A stretch of 38,867 bases of DNA from an uncultured Clostridium sp. (GTDB lineage Bacteria > Bacillota > Clostridia > TANB77 > CAG-508), in the NCBI GenBank assembly GCA_900557045.1, contig USQY01000010.1:1-38867 (forward strand). The letters run 5' to 3'. Each line of letters opens with the position of its first letter. Positions within the stretch are counted from its first letter, which is position 1. Below the pieces are notes generated by a model. The model saw only the letters and a list, made by a program, of their open reading frames with translations, did no database searches and was not told the DNA's origin. Below, in pieces: positions 1 to 7,073 of the stretch. Both the position numbers and the translations under genes were made by a program.

Positions 1-417
1 GGCGACACAATGCATGTATTCCGTTTCCAGAATCCATGTTCTATAGACAAACATAATATTTTTAGTATTAATATATTATGTCCACTGACCTTATCGGAAA
101 CCGCTATTCTTCATAACGTTAACCCTGGGCGACACAGTGCATACATTCCGTTTCCAGAATCCATGTTCTATAGACAAACATATTTCAATATGTCCACTGA
201 CCTTATCGGAAACCGCTATTTTTCATAACGTTAACCCTGGGCGACACAGTGCATACATTCCGTTTCCAGAATCCATGTTCTATAGACAAACATAATATAT
301 TATTATTAATATATGTCCATTGCCCTTATCGGAAGCGGCTACTTAAAGTAACGTCAACCCTCGGCGACACAATGCATGTATTCCGTTTCCAGAATCCATG
401 TTCTATAGACAAACATA
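1..417 (-). repeat. four-copy structured direct repeat (array 0), probable leftward RNA
   Basis: Four copies of one unit start at 1, 128, 240 and 363; the first three are 127, 112 and 123 bp and the last is truncated. A core of about 54 bp is nearly identical in every copy, running from GGCGACACA to GTTCTATAGACAAACAT. The rest is AT-rich and length-variable but keeps pairing ability: ACATAATAT/ATATTATGT in unit 1, ACATAT/ATATGT in unit 2, ACATA/TATGT in unit 3. The core also holds AGAA/TTCT around TCCATG. CCGTTTCC can pair with the later GGAAACCG, or with GGAAGCGG in unit 3 using a G-U pair. A phage-type promoter at 490-522 points leftward into the array, so I infer a minus-strand RNA leading to a gene outside the window. 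Open frames across it on the plus strand are translations of the repeat and not genes. An origin or protein-binding array cannot be excluded. Confidence 0.75.
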
Positions 418-489
418 GTATTTTGAATTTATATAATATGATTTACTAATTAAATCATTTAACATAACACTCAATAATTATATCATTTA

Positions 490-522
490 TATAATATATA
501 ATTGAATATATTACTTTTTACA
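490..522 (-). promoter_or_regulatory. phage-type promoter P1
   Basis: Minus-strand TGTAA (518-522) and TATATTATA (490-498) are 33 nt end to end, with TTCAATTA just before the second box. This is the same arrangement seen at seven other places in the window. It lies directly after the stop codon of the 523-708 gene and points into the repeat array at 1-417, for which no protein gene is visible here. Confidence 0.65.
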
Positions 523-708
523 TTATTCTTCTATCAATCTATTAATTAAACTATCATATTGATTTTTAACATCGAAAACTAAATCTTCTCCATATTCTGT
601 TTTAAATTCTTCTAATTGATAATTAAATAATTCTTGATTCATTCCTGATGTAATTGCTCCTATCATTATATGAGCTAATTCATCCTTTTTATTCTTAAAT
701 CGTTTCAT
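523..708 (-). CDS. small hypothetical protein (61 aa)
   Basis: Starts at ATG 708 after GGGAGG. It is a charged, probably helical soluble protein with a basic N-terminus (MKRFKNKKDELAH) and no membrane segment, cysteine pair or motif that I recognise. It is the last gene of a leftward run with the phosphoesterase gene 18 nt upstream. Promoter P1 abuts its stop codon, so it probably ends its transcription unit. Function unknown. Confidence 0.7.
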   Translation of the reverse strand: MKRFKNKKDELAHIMIGAITSGMNQELFNYQLEEFKTEYGEDLVFDVKNQYDSLINRLIEE

Positions 709-726
709 AATATTCCTCCCAATAAT

Positions 727-1299
727 CTAAAACATATTATAAAAATCTCGATTTATACTTTCTAATAAATTGTTAGTCAATAATTTTTTCTTTATAAAGC
801 TGTAATTTCCATATAATAATTCTCTTAATTCTACAGGTCTATAACCATAAACTTTACTGTAAGCATCTACGTGATTTTTAGATTCACAATTCCAATAATT
901 TCGTGCTCCATGAATATGTCCATGAATATTAATTTCATTATTTTTTATTTTCATAGGAATATGTGATAAATAAACATTATTCATTTTAATTATTTCTTTA
1001 CTTATATCAAATCCTAATTCATTGATATAAAAATCTAAATCCATATAATCATTATTACCTTTTATAAAGATTTTCTTTCCTGGTAATAATTTTATTTGGT
1101 CTATTTGTTTTTGAACTTGCATTGGATTGTCATCACCTATATAAGTTAAATCACCTAAAAATACAAATATATCATCATCTTTGATAGTATCTCTATAATT
1201 TTTTAGTATTAATTCATTTTTACTAACATTATATCTAAAAGGTTTTCCATTTTTAGCTTCTTTAGAAAAATGCCAATCTGAACCAAAATAAACTGACAT
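727..1299 (-). CDS. calcineurin-like metallophosphoesterase
   Basis: A 190 aa protein with the motif series of dinuclear-metal phosphoesterases: D8-x-H10 (SDWHF), G49-D50 (FLGDLT), G81-N-N-D84, H113 (LSHIP) and G127-H128-I-H130 (HGHIHG). All metal ligands expected of the family are present, so it should be catalytically competent. The C-terminal segment HVDAYSKVYGYRPVELREL resembles the closing strand found in small phage and bacterial members. The substrate (nucleotide, phosphoprotein or nucleic acid end) cannot be told from sequence. It starts at ATG 1299 with GGAGAG overlapping the end of the preceding 55 aa gene, so the two are probably translationally coupled. Phages often carry such enzymes for nucleic acid processing or for reversing host modifications; the role here is inferred. 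Confidence 0.9.
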   Translation of the reverse strand: MSVYFGSDWHFSKEAKNGKPFRYNVSKNELILKNYRDTIKDDDIFVFLGDLTYIGDDNPMQVQKQIDQIKLLPGKKIFIKGNNDYMDLDFYINELGFDISKEIIKMNNVYLSHIPMKIKNNEINIHGHIHGARNYWNCESKNHVDAYSKVYGYRPVELRELLYGNYSFIKKKLLTNNLLESINRDFYNMF

Positions 1300-1303
1300 A
1301 TTA

Positions 1304-1471
1304 TCACTCTCCTTCTATTAAATCTTCTTCATCTATAATATTATAATTTTTTACTTCTATAATGTCATCATCTTTTTGTTTAATTTCTTCTTCTTTATTA
1401 TTTTGTATTTCCAATATTTTTTTCTTATTATTAATTATATAATTAAATATTTCAGAACTATAAAATTCCAT
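1304..1471 (-). CDS. small acidic hypothetical protein (55 aa)
   Basis: The frame opens with ATG 1471 about 11 nt after GGAGG and ends with TGA inside the Shine-Dalgarno of the phosphoesterase gene. The product starts MEFYSSEIFNYIINNKKK and is rich in Glu, Asp, Lys and Ile. It is probably one helix with an acidic tail. Position between two same-strand genes and good ribosome site spacing support it as real. No family recognised. Confidence 0.6.
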   Translation of the reverse strand: MEFYSSEIFNYIINNKKKILEIQNNKEEEIKQKDDDIIEVKNYNIIDEEDLIEGE

Positions 1472-1487
1472 TTTTTAAAACACCTCC

Positions 1488-1868
1488 TTATTCATATTTA
1501 GGTATAGAAATAACTTCATACCCATCTTCGTCTATATAATATGACGCTAGTTCATCACAATCTTCATAAGTTTTTATATCAGGATCGACTCTACTCATTT
1601 GTTTTACTATTGCTTGTTTCATATTTTCAATAGAACCATAACCTTCATTTATTAAAGTATTAACTAATAATTCACATTCTTCTTCTGATAATGAAACTCC
1701 TTTTCCTACAAAATTAGTGTTAGTATTAACAAATCTTATGTCTGTAGTTATAGGATTATCATTCCATATTACTTTCATTAAAGTTTTTTCATAACCACCA
1801 TTAAATTCTTTTAATGTAACTAATTTATCAATAACTTCACAATTAACTTCTTTATTTTTTTTACTCAT
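1488..1868 (-). CDS. PC4/YdbC-like ssDNA-binding protein
   Basis: I chose ATG 1868 (MSKKNKEV) because AAGGAGAG lies the right distance upstream; a longer reading would put that ribosome site inside the gene. The 126 aa product carries the pattern of the bacterial YdbC/PC4 fold: a beta segment ending in VIWNDNP, a DIRFVN strand, then GKGVSLSEEECELLVNTL, like the GKGITL helix entry of YdbC. PC4-type proteins dimerise and bind single-stranded or melted DNA and take part in transcription or replication. The C-terminal extension (about 85-126) is acidic. It lies downstream of a structured leader ending in a terminator (1926-1950), which suggests attenuation. The family assignment is from motif memory, not a search. 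Confidence 0.6.
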   Translation of the reverse strand: MSKKNKEVNCEVIDKLVTLKEFNGGYEKTLMKVIWNDNPITTDIRFVNTNTNFVGKGVSLSEEECELLVNTLINEGYGSIENMKQAIVKQMSRVDPDIKTYEDCDELASYYIDEDGYEVISIPKYE

Positions 1869-1925
1869 TGTATTAACTCTCCTTTTCATTATTATTTAAT
1901 ATAATGTTATTAGGGACATAAAAAA

Positions 1926-1950
1926 TTCATTAACAATAAATGTTAATGAA
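1926..1950 (-). terminator. terminator inside the leader of the PC4-like gene
   Basis: TTCATTAACA/TGTTAATGAA (10 bp stem, 5 nt loop) is followed on the minus strand by six T residues. It lies about 58 nt before the start codon of the PC4-like gene and after a structured leader, so it fits an attenuator or the end of a small RNA. Confidence 0.65.
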
Positions 1951-2158
1951 CGTATCTTCCTTTCCATATTTTATTATTTATTTCAACAACTCCTTCTCCT
2001 GTCGGACTCTTTTTTATATCGTCCTCCAGTCATCTTCTTCTCCTTACGGAGTTGTTGGTATGTATTAAATTTAATGAAATTAATATTTATTTTTGATGAT
2101 ACATACCAATAAGGAGTAATATTTAATTTTTTATTTTTTAAATTTATACAAAAAATAT
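1951..2158 (-). promoter_or_regulatory. structured leader with alternative pairings upstream of the PC4-like gene
   Basis: On the minus strand this roughly 200 nt region has TTGGTATGTAT able to pair with ATACATACCAA across a loop of about 35 nt. Next comes CAACAACTCC, which can pair with the GGAG four bases later (a GTAA tetraloop that hides a ribosome site) or with a perfect ten-base partner GGAGTTGTTG about 45 nt downstream. Between them is a 16-codon reading frame, MTGGRYKKESDRRRSC, behind AAGGAGAAG. Mutually exclusive pairing, a tiny Arg/Lys-rich peptide and a downstream terminator are what one expects of a translation-dependent attenuator. No known riboswitch consensus is apparent to me. 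Confidence 0.5.
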
Positions 2159-2190
2159 AATAGAGGTATTGGATATCCAATACCTCTATT
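2159..2190 (-). terminator. perfectly palindromic terminator after the 2198-2791 gene
   Basis: A 32 bp perfect palindrome centred on GGATATCC, starting AATAGAGGTATT. It is followed on the minus strand by ATATTTTTT and lies 7 nt after the stop of the 2198-2791 gene. Confidence 0.8.
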
Positions 2191-2197
2191 ATACCAT

Positions 2198-2791
2198 CTA
2201 TTTACGTCTATTATATTTTTGTCCATTATTAAAACGATTACTATTTTTTTGTAATATTCTAGTCATTTTGTTAGATTGGTTATTGTTACTTCTATATACT
2301 GAAACAATTGCAACTATATCATATCCACCTTGAAGTTTTATTTCTTCAATAGACACATTATAACCCTTAGATGGATTCATCATTTCAATAACCAATGCTG
2401 CGAAATCCAATCTAAATATTACAGCATCTTCATGTTCTAATAATATAGGACGTATATTCATTCTGATTTTGTTTAATTGTCTCATTACGTTGTCATTCAA
2501 TTGGTCATTCCCTGAAGAGAATCCTGGGATAGGGATATTTCCCTTTTTTTGTTGGAAACCATTAGATTTCCTATTGGCTTTAAATGGAATAGCTAGCATA
2601 GCCTCCACTTCGCCGTTTTCATTTTTTGCATAACTTATTCCAATATCTCCCTTACAATCAATAAATGATTGTAAGAATTTTATTATATGAGAACCATTTA
2701 TTTTAGCTAATGAACCAAAGTAACATTCATTCATGAATGAATGTTCACCTACACCAATAATATTATTAGTTTTTCTTTCTTGATTTTCCAT
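2198..2791 (-). CDS. hypothetical protein with Asn/Arg/Lys-rich tail
   Basis: A 197 aa protein from ATG 2791 after GGAGG, alone between promoter P2 (2839-2871) and a palindromic terminator, so it is probably monocistronic. Residues 1-60 contain GVGEHSFMNECYFGSLAKINGSHIIKF-like mixed alpha/beta sequence; residues 75-110 are basic and Gly/Asn-rich; the last 30 residues (from about 168) form an Asn/Arg/Lys-rich tail that could bind nucleic acid. Carrying its own strong promoter suggests abundant expression. No family recognised. A DNA- or RNA-binding role is only suggested by composition. Confidence 0.75.
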   Translation of the reverse strand: MENQERKTNNIIGVGEHSFMNECYFGSLAKINGSHIIKFLQSFIDCKGDIGISYAKNENGEVEAMLAIPFKANRKSNGFQQKKGNIPIPGFSSGNDQLNDNVMRQLNKIRMNIRPILLEHEDAVIFRLDFAALVIEMMNPSKGYNVSIEEIKLQGGYDIVAIVSVYRSNNNQSNKMTRILQKNSNRFNNGQKYNRRK

Positions 2792-2838
2792 AATATAATT
2801 TACCTCCTAATTAATAATTATTTTATTTCTTTCAATTG

Positions 2839-2871
2839 TATAATATATAATTGAAAATCTTACCTTTTACA
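2839..2871 (-). promoter_or_regulatory. phage-type promoter P2
   Basis: Minus-strand TGTAA (2867-2871) and TATATTATA (2839-2847), 33 nt end to end, with TTTTCAATTA before the second box. It would start transcription about 40 nt before the 2198-2791 gene. Confidence 0.7.
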
Positions 2872-2903
2872 TTTTATATTTTATATTGTTGTTATATAAT
2901 ACA

Positions 2904-3428
2904 TTATTTTATATATTCAACATATTTCATATAAATCCAACCTGGATTATTATAAAGTTTACACCAACCATTTTGTTCATCAATTACTTCAGTAATATAA
3001 CCATTTGGTAATGTTCCTATTATTTCGCTGTTCTCTTTAGGTTGTTTGCGTATATATAGATTTTTATTTGCTATTATCTTAACTCTTTGGTATTCTTTAT
3101 CTTTTTCATTTATATTCACGTCAATACCATTTTCAACTTTATTAACATCAACAATATTATCTGATTTATTTATAATATTAACTTCAATTTCTTTATTTTC
3201 TTCTTTAATATTTATATTATCAGATATATATTTTTCTATACCAAATATACATGTTATAATAGCAATTATACATAATAATACCAATATAATCGTCTGTCTA
3301 CCTTTTTTATTTATACTTTTCCAAGTTTTTATTATACCACTTTGCTTTATTTTTAAAAAGCATTTTTCAATTTGTTTTTTTATAAATTGAAAGAAGGTAT
3401 CAACTTTTTGTTCTTTTTTCTTATCCAT
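2904..3428 (-). CDS. membrane-anchored bacterial SH3-domain protein
   Basis: 174 aa from ATG 3428 after GGAGGTG. Residues 1-45 are basic, then a single hydrophobic helix at about 46-66 (TIILVLLCIIAIITCIFGI), an acidic/polar linker, and a C-terminal SH3b domain from about 115 to 174 with YIRKQP, GTLPNGY, NGWCKLY and PGWIYMKYV. The basic N-terminus followed by a helix predicts inside-to-outside topology, with the SH3b domain at the cell wall side. Such domains bind cell-wall peptides. I see no hydrolase domain, so it may mark or alter the surface of the infected cell (for example superinfection exclusion) rather than lyse it; that is inference. Confidence 0.75.
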   Translation of the reverse strand: MDKKKEQKVDTFFQFIKKQIEKCFLKIKQSGIIKTWKSINKKGRQTIILVLLCIIAIITCIFGIEKYISDNINIKEENKEIEVNIINKSDNIVDVNKVENGIDVNINEKDKEYQRVKIIANKNLYIRKQPKENSEIIGTLPNGYITEVIDEQNGWCKLYNNPGWIYMKYVEYIK

Positions 3429-3468
3429 ATTTTCGCACCTCCATATATATTTGTTTTATAGTGTTAAA

Positions 3469-3499
3469 AAATAAGGGAATAAAATATATTCCCTTATTT
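3469..3499 (-). terminator. terminator after the 3503-4636 gene
   Basis: AAATAAGGGAATA/TATTCCCTTATTT, 13 bp stem with a 5 nt loop, directly after the stop codon of the 3503-4636 gene. It is usable in both directions; on the minus strand a mixed A/T tail follows. Confidence 0.65.
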
Positions 3500-3502
3500 T
3501 TA

Positions 3503-4636
3503 TTAAAAATTATTATATTTATCAGTTATAGTTATAGTTGACTCTAATATTTCATTTAAAGACTCTTTCAATGGATTGAATTTTAATTGGACCTTAAATT
3601 TCTTGTCTTTATTAATAAAAAGATATTCATCTTTATTTTTAGTTTTCAATACAACATATTTTAACTTAGTTTTAGGATCTGTATAGAAGTATATATTACA
3701 TTCTCTAGCAGGTGCAAATCTTGTATAATGAAATATAGGAGAAAATCCTTTAGTGTTCAATTTGAGAACATCAATATCGTCTATATTAAATAATCCAACT
3801 ATTGTAATATATTGATTGAATATTTTTTCTATTGATTTATCCATGCCTTCTATATATAAATTAACTTTATTATAATCTGAATTTAAATCATTATATACTA
3901 AATCCATTTCGTAATCTCTTTTTCGTATTTTAAGATAACTTAATAAACTATTAATATTTACAGTATACATTCTATTACTTGGTAACATATAGAAATTATC
4001 ACCATCAACTGATGTTATTGCCCATATTCTATCTTTAGTATTATCATCTAATAAATTACTGTATAATGATTTACTCATTATTGATTTAAAAATAAATGTA
4101 TATCTTTCAATATGAGAAGAACATAATACATTACTATTAATAATAAATTCTATATCATCTAATGTATTATTGATTATTTCTAAATTCATAGATTTGAAAA
4201 AATAATCTACTAATCTATATACAGCTGTTCTAAACACCTCACAATAAGGTTTTAAATGGGGATAATATCTAATTATTAATTCATCAGCATACATATTATA
4301 TTCACGACTAATTTGAAAAATTTTTTTCATTGAATCTTTAAAATTTATAGTATTTGAAATCTTATTATAAACTATATCATTAAAATCTCTTATATCATTT
4401 TGAAGTATATTTATATAATTTTTAAAAATATTATTATTTTTAACTTCTTGACAAATTACTCGTCTAGTATCAAATTTATTTATAGGATTATCTGCTTCAG
4501 CCTCTACTGTTTTATCTAATTTAGTAAGAGTACTTTCAATAACCATCCATCTATGTTTTTGTAAAGCTGGTCTAACTTTATCAAATTCATTCACAGCTCT
4601 AATTACATCATCATAATTATTTAAAGGAAACAACAT
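3503..4636 (-). CDS. hypothetical protein (377 aa)
   Basis: From ATG 4636 after AAAGGAGGTG, 16 nt downstream of the zinc-finger gene and probably in the same operon, which ends at the 3469-3499 hairpin. The first 200 residues look helical (MLFPLNNYDDVIRAVNEF onward); the C-terminal third (about 270-365) looks like beta structure with SPIFHYTRFAPARECNIYF and LKYVVLKTKNKDEYLFI. No signal peptide, no transmembrane segment, no catalytic motif recognised. Position opposite the baseplate genes and size would suit a virion protein, but this is only context. Confidence 0.75.
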   Translation of the reverse strand: MLFPLNNYDDVIRAVNEFDKVRPALQKHRWMVIESTLTKLDKTVEAEADNPINKFDTRRVICQEVKNNNIFKNYINILQNDIRDFNDIVYNKISNTINFKDSMKKIFQISREYNMYADELIIRYYPHLKPYCEVFRTAVYRLVDYFFKSMNLEIINNTLDDIEFIINSNVLCSSHIERYTFIFKSIMSKSLYSNLLDDNTKDRIWAITSVDGDNFYMLPSNRMYTVNINSLLSYLKIRKRDYEMDLVYNDLNSDYNKVNLYIEGMDKSIEKIFNQYITIVGLFNIDDIDVLKLNTKGFSPIFHYTRFAPARECNIYFYTDPKTKLKYVVLKTKNKDEYLFINKDKKFKVQLKFNPLKESLNEILESTITITDKYNNF

Positions 4637-4651
4637 AAACCAACACCTCCT

Positions 4652-6496
4652 TTATATTTTTTTAATAGTTCCATCTATATTTAATGTTTTACATATGTCA
4701 TGTAAAAAAATATTTTTATCATCTTGTAAATCATATAATCCATAAATATCTAATCCTTCTTCAATTAGATTTTTCATAATACTGTTTTCATTAAATGAAT
4801 CATTTGTTGTTAATTTATATTGTAAAATATTGTGATTTAAAATATCTTTACTTAAATCTCCTTCTGAAACAATACAATTTATTTTTGATTTACCTTCAGG
4901 ACGTTTAATAAAATATTTATCACCGATATATAATTTACTAGTATCATCCATTAAATTAAATAGTTTTCTATTCATTGATTTTTCATATATTAATGTCAAT
5001 ATAGTATCATTACTTTCAACTAATCGTTGTAATTTTGGTTTATGCTTTTCAGTAAATTCCCTATCTACTAAACCTTGTTTTTCCAAACTATCTATATAAT
5101 CAATAGTTTTTTTAACATCATTATTTATATGCTCTTTAGCTTCAGGTCTTTCTTTTAATTCTCTATTATAACAATCAGTATAGTCATTTAATAATTTTGT
5201 TAAACATTCATCATCTTTATTTTTAAGATATTTATGGACTAAAGCATATGATAAATCTATATTTTTACTTTTATCACTTATAACGTAACTTTCTATCATC
5301 TTATACAATCCATCTTGTTTAGCTTTCTTTTTATTTTTCTTTTTAATTTCTTTTTCTTCTTTTCTGTATTTATATCTAATCCAATCTTTATAATCTGCCC
5401 ATCCATCAGTAGGATTTTTTTCATAATAATCTACAGATCTTTTAACCAGCGATTCAACAAATTCAAGATCATTATCATCTTTGCAATTTTTCAATGCATT
5501 TTGAATTATTTTCTTCACTTCATCAGGTTTGTTATAATGTGCTTGTATGTCATATATAATAATATTATTTAATTTATCCTTTAATAAAAATTGTCCAACT
5601 GTAGATATTGCTTTATTAAATAAAGATGAAGTTATTTCATATGTTGGATTCATATCTTCATCACTGAAATCAAATGATTCTGTTAACTTTTTAGGGGAAT
5701 TACTAACAATTCTTTCTTTATCTTCAATTAAAAATATTTTTGGTATTTTTGAACTCTCACCATATTTTTCAAATTGTTGCTTATATAATTTTAAGAACTC
5801 AAAAAAGTTAATATAATTTTTATTATATATTTTTATATAATTAAATGATTTTTGTGATGTCATAACCTCATCCTTAAGTTTTTCTTTTACTTTATCAACA
5901 TGTTGTATTTTTGGATGTGTATTGGGATTATTACCTCCATCTTTTATTTCTATTTCTAAATCTAAAGAATGTATAAATACATCAGGAAAATAGAATTTTT
6001 CAACGCCATCGTATATATAACTATAATTATGTGGTGAAGGCATTGATATATCATTAGGGTCCCATTCAAAAAATCCATCAAGTAATTTTAAAAAATCTAA
6101 ATCATATGTTCCAGTATAAGTAGTTTCTGTTCCATCTTCCCATTTATACTTACCAGATATTTTTCTATGAGCTAACATCTCCCTTTGTTTTTCAGGGTCA
6201 TTTAATAAATGTGTTTTACCATATTTACCTATCATTCTTTTTTTAAAAATTTCACGATATTTTTCTTTACATACTGGATTATCACAAAATCTATTATATT
6301 TATTAGTATTTTTATTCCATTCTGTTGGATTTTTACACATTACACAATTTCCATGAGTTTTTCCAGTTTTCATGTAATAATAATATTGGTGTACATTCAT
6401 ATCTTGAGGAATCATTTCTTTATGTTTAGATTCTATATGATTTAGTAAACTAGCTAAATCTTTAAATTGTTTATTACATATTTTACATTTATACAT
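4652..6496 (-). CDS. zinc-finger protein with PD-(D/E)XK-like nuclease core
   Basis: I prefer ATG 6496 (MYKCKICNKQF) because AAGGA sits 8 nt upstream; an in-frame ATG at 6505 lies too close to it. Counting from 6496, residues 1-26 form a C2H2 finger (C4, C7, H20, H25). A four-cysteine site follows (C51, C54, C71, C76). At about 115-215 there is a segment with P171-D172 and E183-I-K185 (FYFPDVF then LEIEIKDGG), the PD-(D/E)XK arrangement of restriction-type nucleases. The remaining 350-400 residues are helical and unrecognised; they contain the sequence KKLTESFDFSDED. Finger plus nuclease resembles phage homing-type or DNA-processing enzymes, while the long C-terminal part suggests a fused structural or regulatory domain. 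Nuclease activity is inferred from the motif only. Confidence 0.65.
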   Translation of the reverse strand: MYKCKICNKQFKDLASLLNHIESKHKEMIPQDMNVHQYYYYMKTGKTHGNCVMCKNPTEWNKNTNKYNRFCDNPVCKEKYREIFKKRMIGKYGKTHLLNDPEKQREMLAHRKISGKYKWEDGTETTYTGTYDLDFLKLLDGFFEWDPNDISMPSPHNYSYIYDGVEKFYFPDVFIHSLDLEIEIKDGGNNPNTHPKIQHVDKVKEKLKDEVMTSQKSFNYIKIYNKNYINFFEFLKLYKQQFEKYGESSKIPKIFLIEDKERIVSNSPKKLTESFDFSDEDMNPTYEITSSLFNKAISTVGQFLLKDKLNNIIIYDIQAHYNKPDEVKKIIQNALKNCKDDNDLEFVESLVKRSVDYYEKNPTDGWADYKDWIRYKYRKEEKEIKKKNKKKAKQDGLYKMIESYVISDKSKNIDLSYALVHKYLKNKDDECLTKLLNDYTDCYNRELKERPEAKEHINNDVKKTIDYIDSLEKQGLVDREFTEKHKPKLQRLVESNDTILTLIYEKSMNRKLFNLMDDTSKLYIGDKYFIKRPEGKSKINCIVSEGDLSKDILNHNILQYKLTTNDSFNENSIMKNLIEEGLDIYGLYDLQDDKNIFLHDICKTLNIDGTIKKI

Positions 6497-6559
6497 ATTA
6501 TTCATCCTTTCTTTATATTTTTTAATAACAATGCATTAATATGTTGTTTTAAGTTGGAA

Positions 6560-6590
6560 TTTTATTATAATTTACAATATTATAATAAAA
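6560..6590. promoter_or_regulatory. AT-rich inverted repeat in the divergent intergenic region
   Basis: TTTTATTATAAT and ATTATAATAAAA flank a 7 nt centre midway between the leftward zinc-finger gene and the rightward baseplate operon. Each arm contains a TATAAT-like box in each direction, so this 120 bp gap probably holds the two divergent promoters and perhaps an operator. The exact start sites cannot be fixed by eye. Confidence 0.45.
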
Positions 6591-6618
6591 ATCTAATATT
6601 TGAAAGGAGTGATTTGAT

Positions 6619-7044
6619 TTGCCATTACCAAGAGATATTGGTTTGATTAAAGATGATTTTCAAAAAAGTACCATTTATAATAGACATCAATCATTGGTCA
6701 ATTATATATTAAACATATTATTAATGAAACCAGGTAATTTGCCAACTATGCCTAATATAGGAGTAGATATAACAAAATATATAAAAAATAATATGACTGA
6801 GATTTTAGATCCAGAGCAAATACAAGGTTTAATAGCATCGAATTGTAAGGAATTGCTTCCTTTTATCGATGATAGTAGAATATATGTTGCTAATGTTGAT
6901 AATATAAATGATAAAACTTATCTAATAATATCAATTCCATTAATGGATGAAGTTGATGAAGAAAAATCTATAACTGCATATTATGCTTTTTACAGAGATG
7001 AATTAAATAAACTTCACTTTAGCTTTCAAATAGAAGAAGATTAA
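6619..7044 (+). CDS. gp25-like baseplate wedge protein
   Basis: 141 aa starting at TTG 6619, with AAAGGAGTG 9 nt upstream and no better ATG. The family signature is clear: an N-terminal basic/hydrophobic segment followed by NYILNILLMKPGNLPTMPNIGVDI (residues about 28-51), which in T4 gp25 and its GPW_gp25 relatives is the LxTxxGExPxxPxfGxdl region, then a second alpha/beta half ending in FSFQIEED. In T4-like virions gp25 joins the sheath initiator to the wedge. It opens the rightward morphogenesis block and is followed after 29 nt by a gp26-like gene, matching the T4 order 25-26-51. Although the family is called lysozyme-like, it is a structural subunit. Confidence 0.85.
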   Translation: MPLPRDIGLIKDDFQKSTIYNRHQSLVNYILNILLMKPGNLPTMPNIGVDITKYIKNNMTEILDPEQIQGLIASNCKELLPFIDDSRIYVANVDNINDKTYLIISIPLMDEVDEEKSITAYYAFYRDELNKLHFSFQIEED

Positions 7045-7073
7045 AAAATGAAAAATAATTAGGAGGTAAAAAC

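Noticed and set aside
10..449. Two plus-strand open frames in the left-edge repeat.
   Set aside because: They are translations of the direct repeat (the same peptide appears several times) and have no ribosome site; the promoter nearby reads the other strand.
1983..2180. 65 aa leftward frame.
   Set aside because: It spans the structured leader and its start lies inside a terminator palindrome; only the internal 16-codon frame has a ribosome site.
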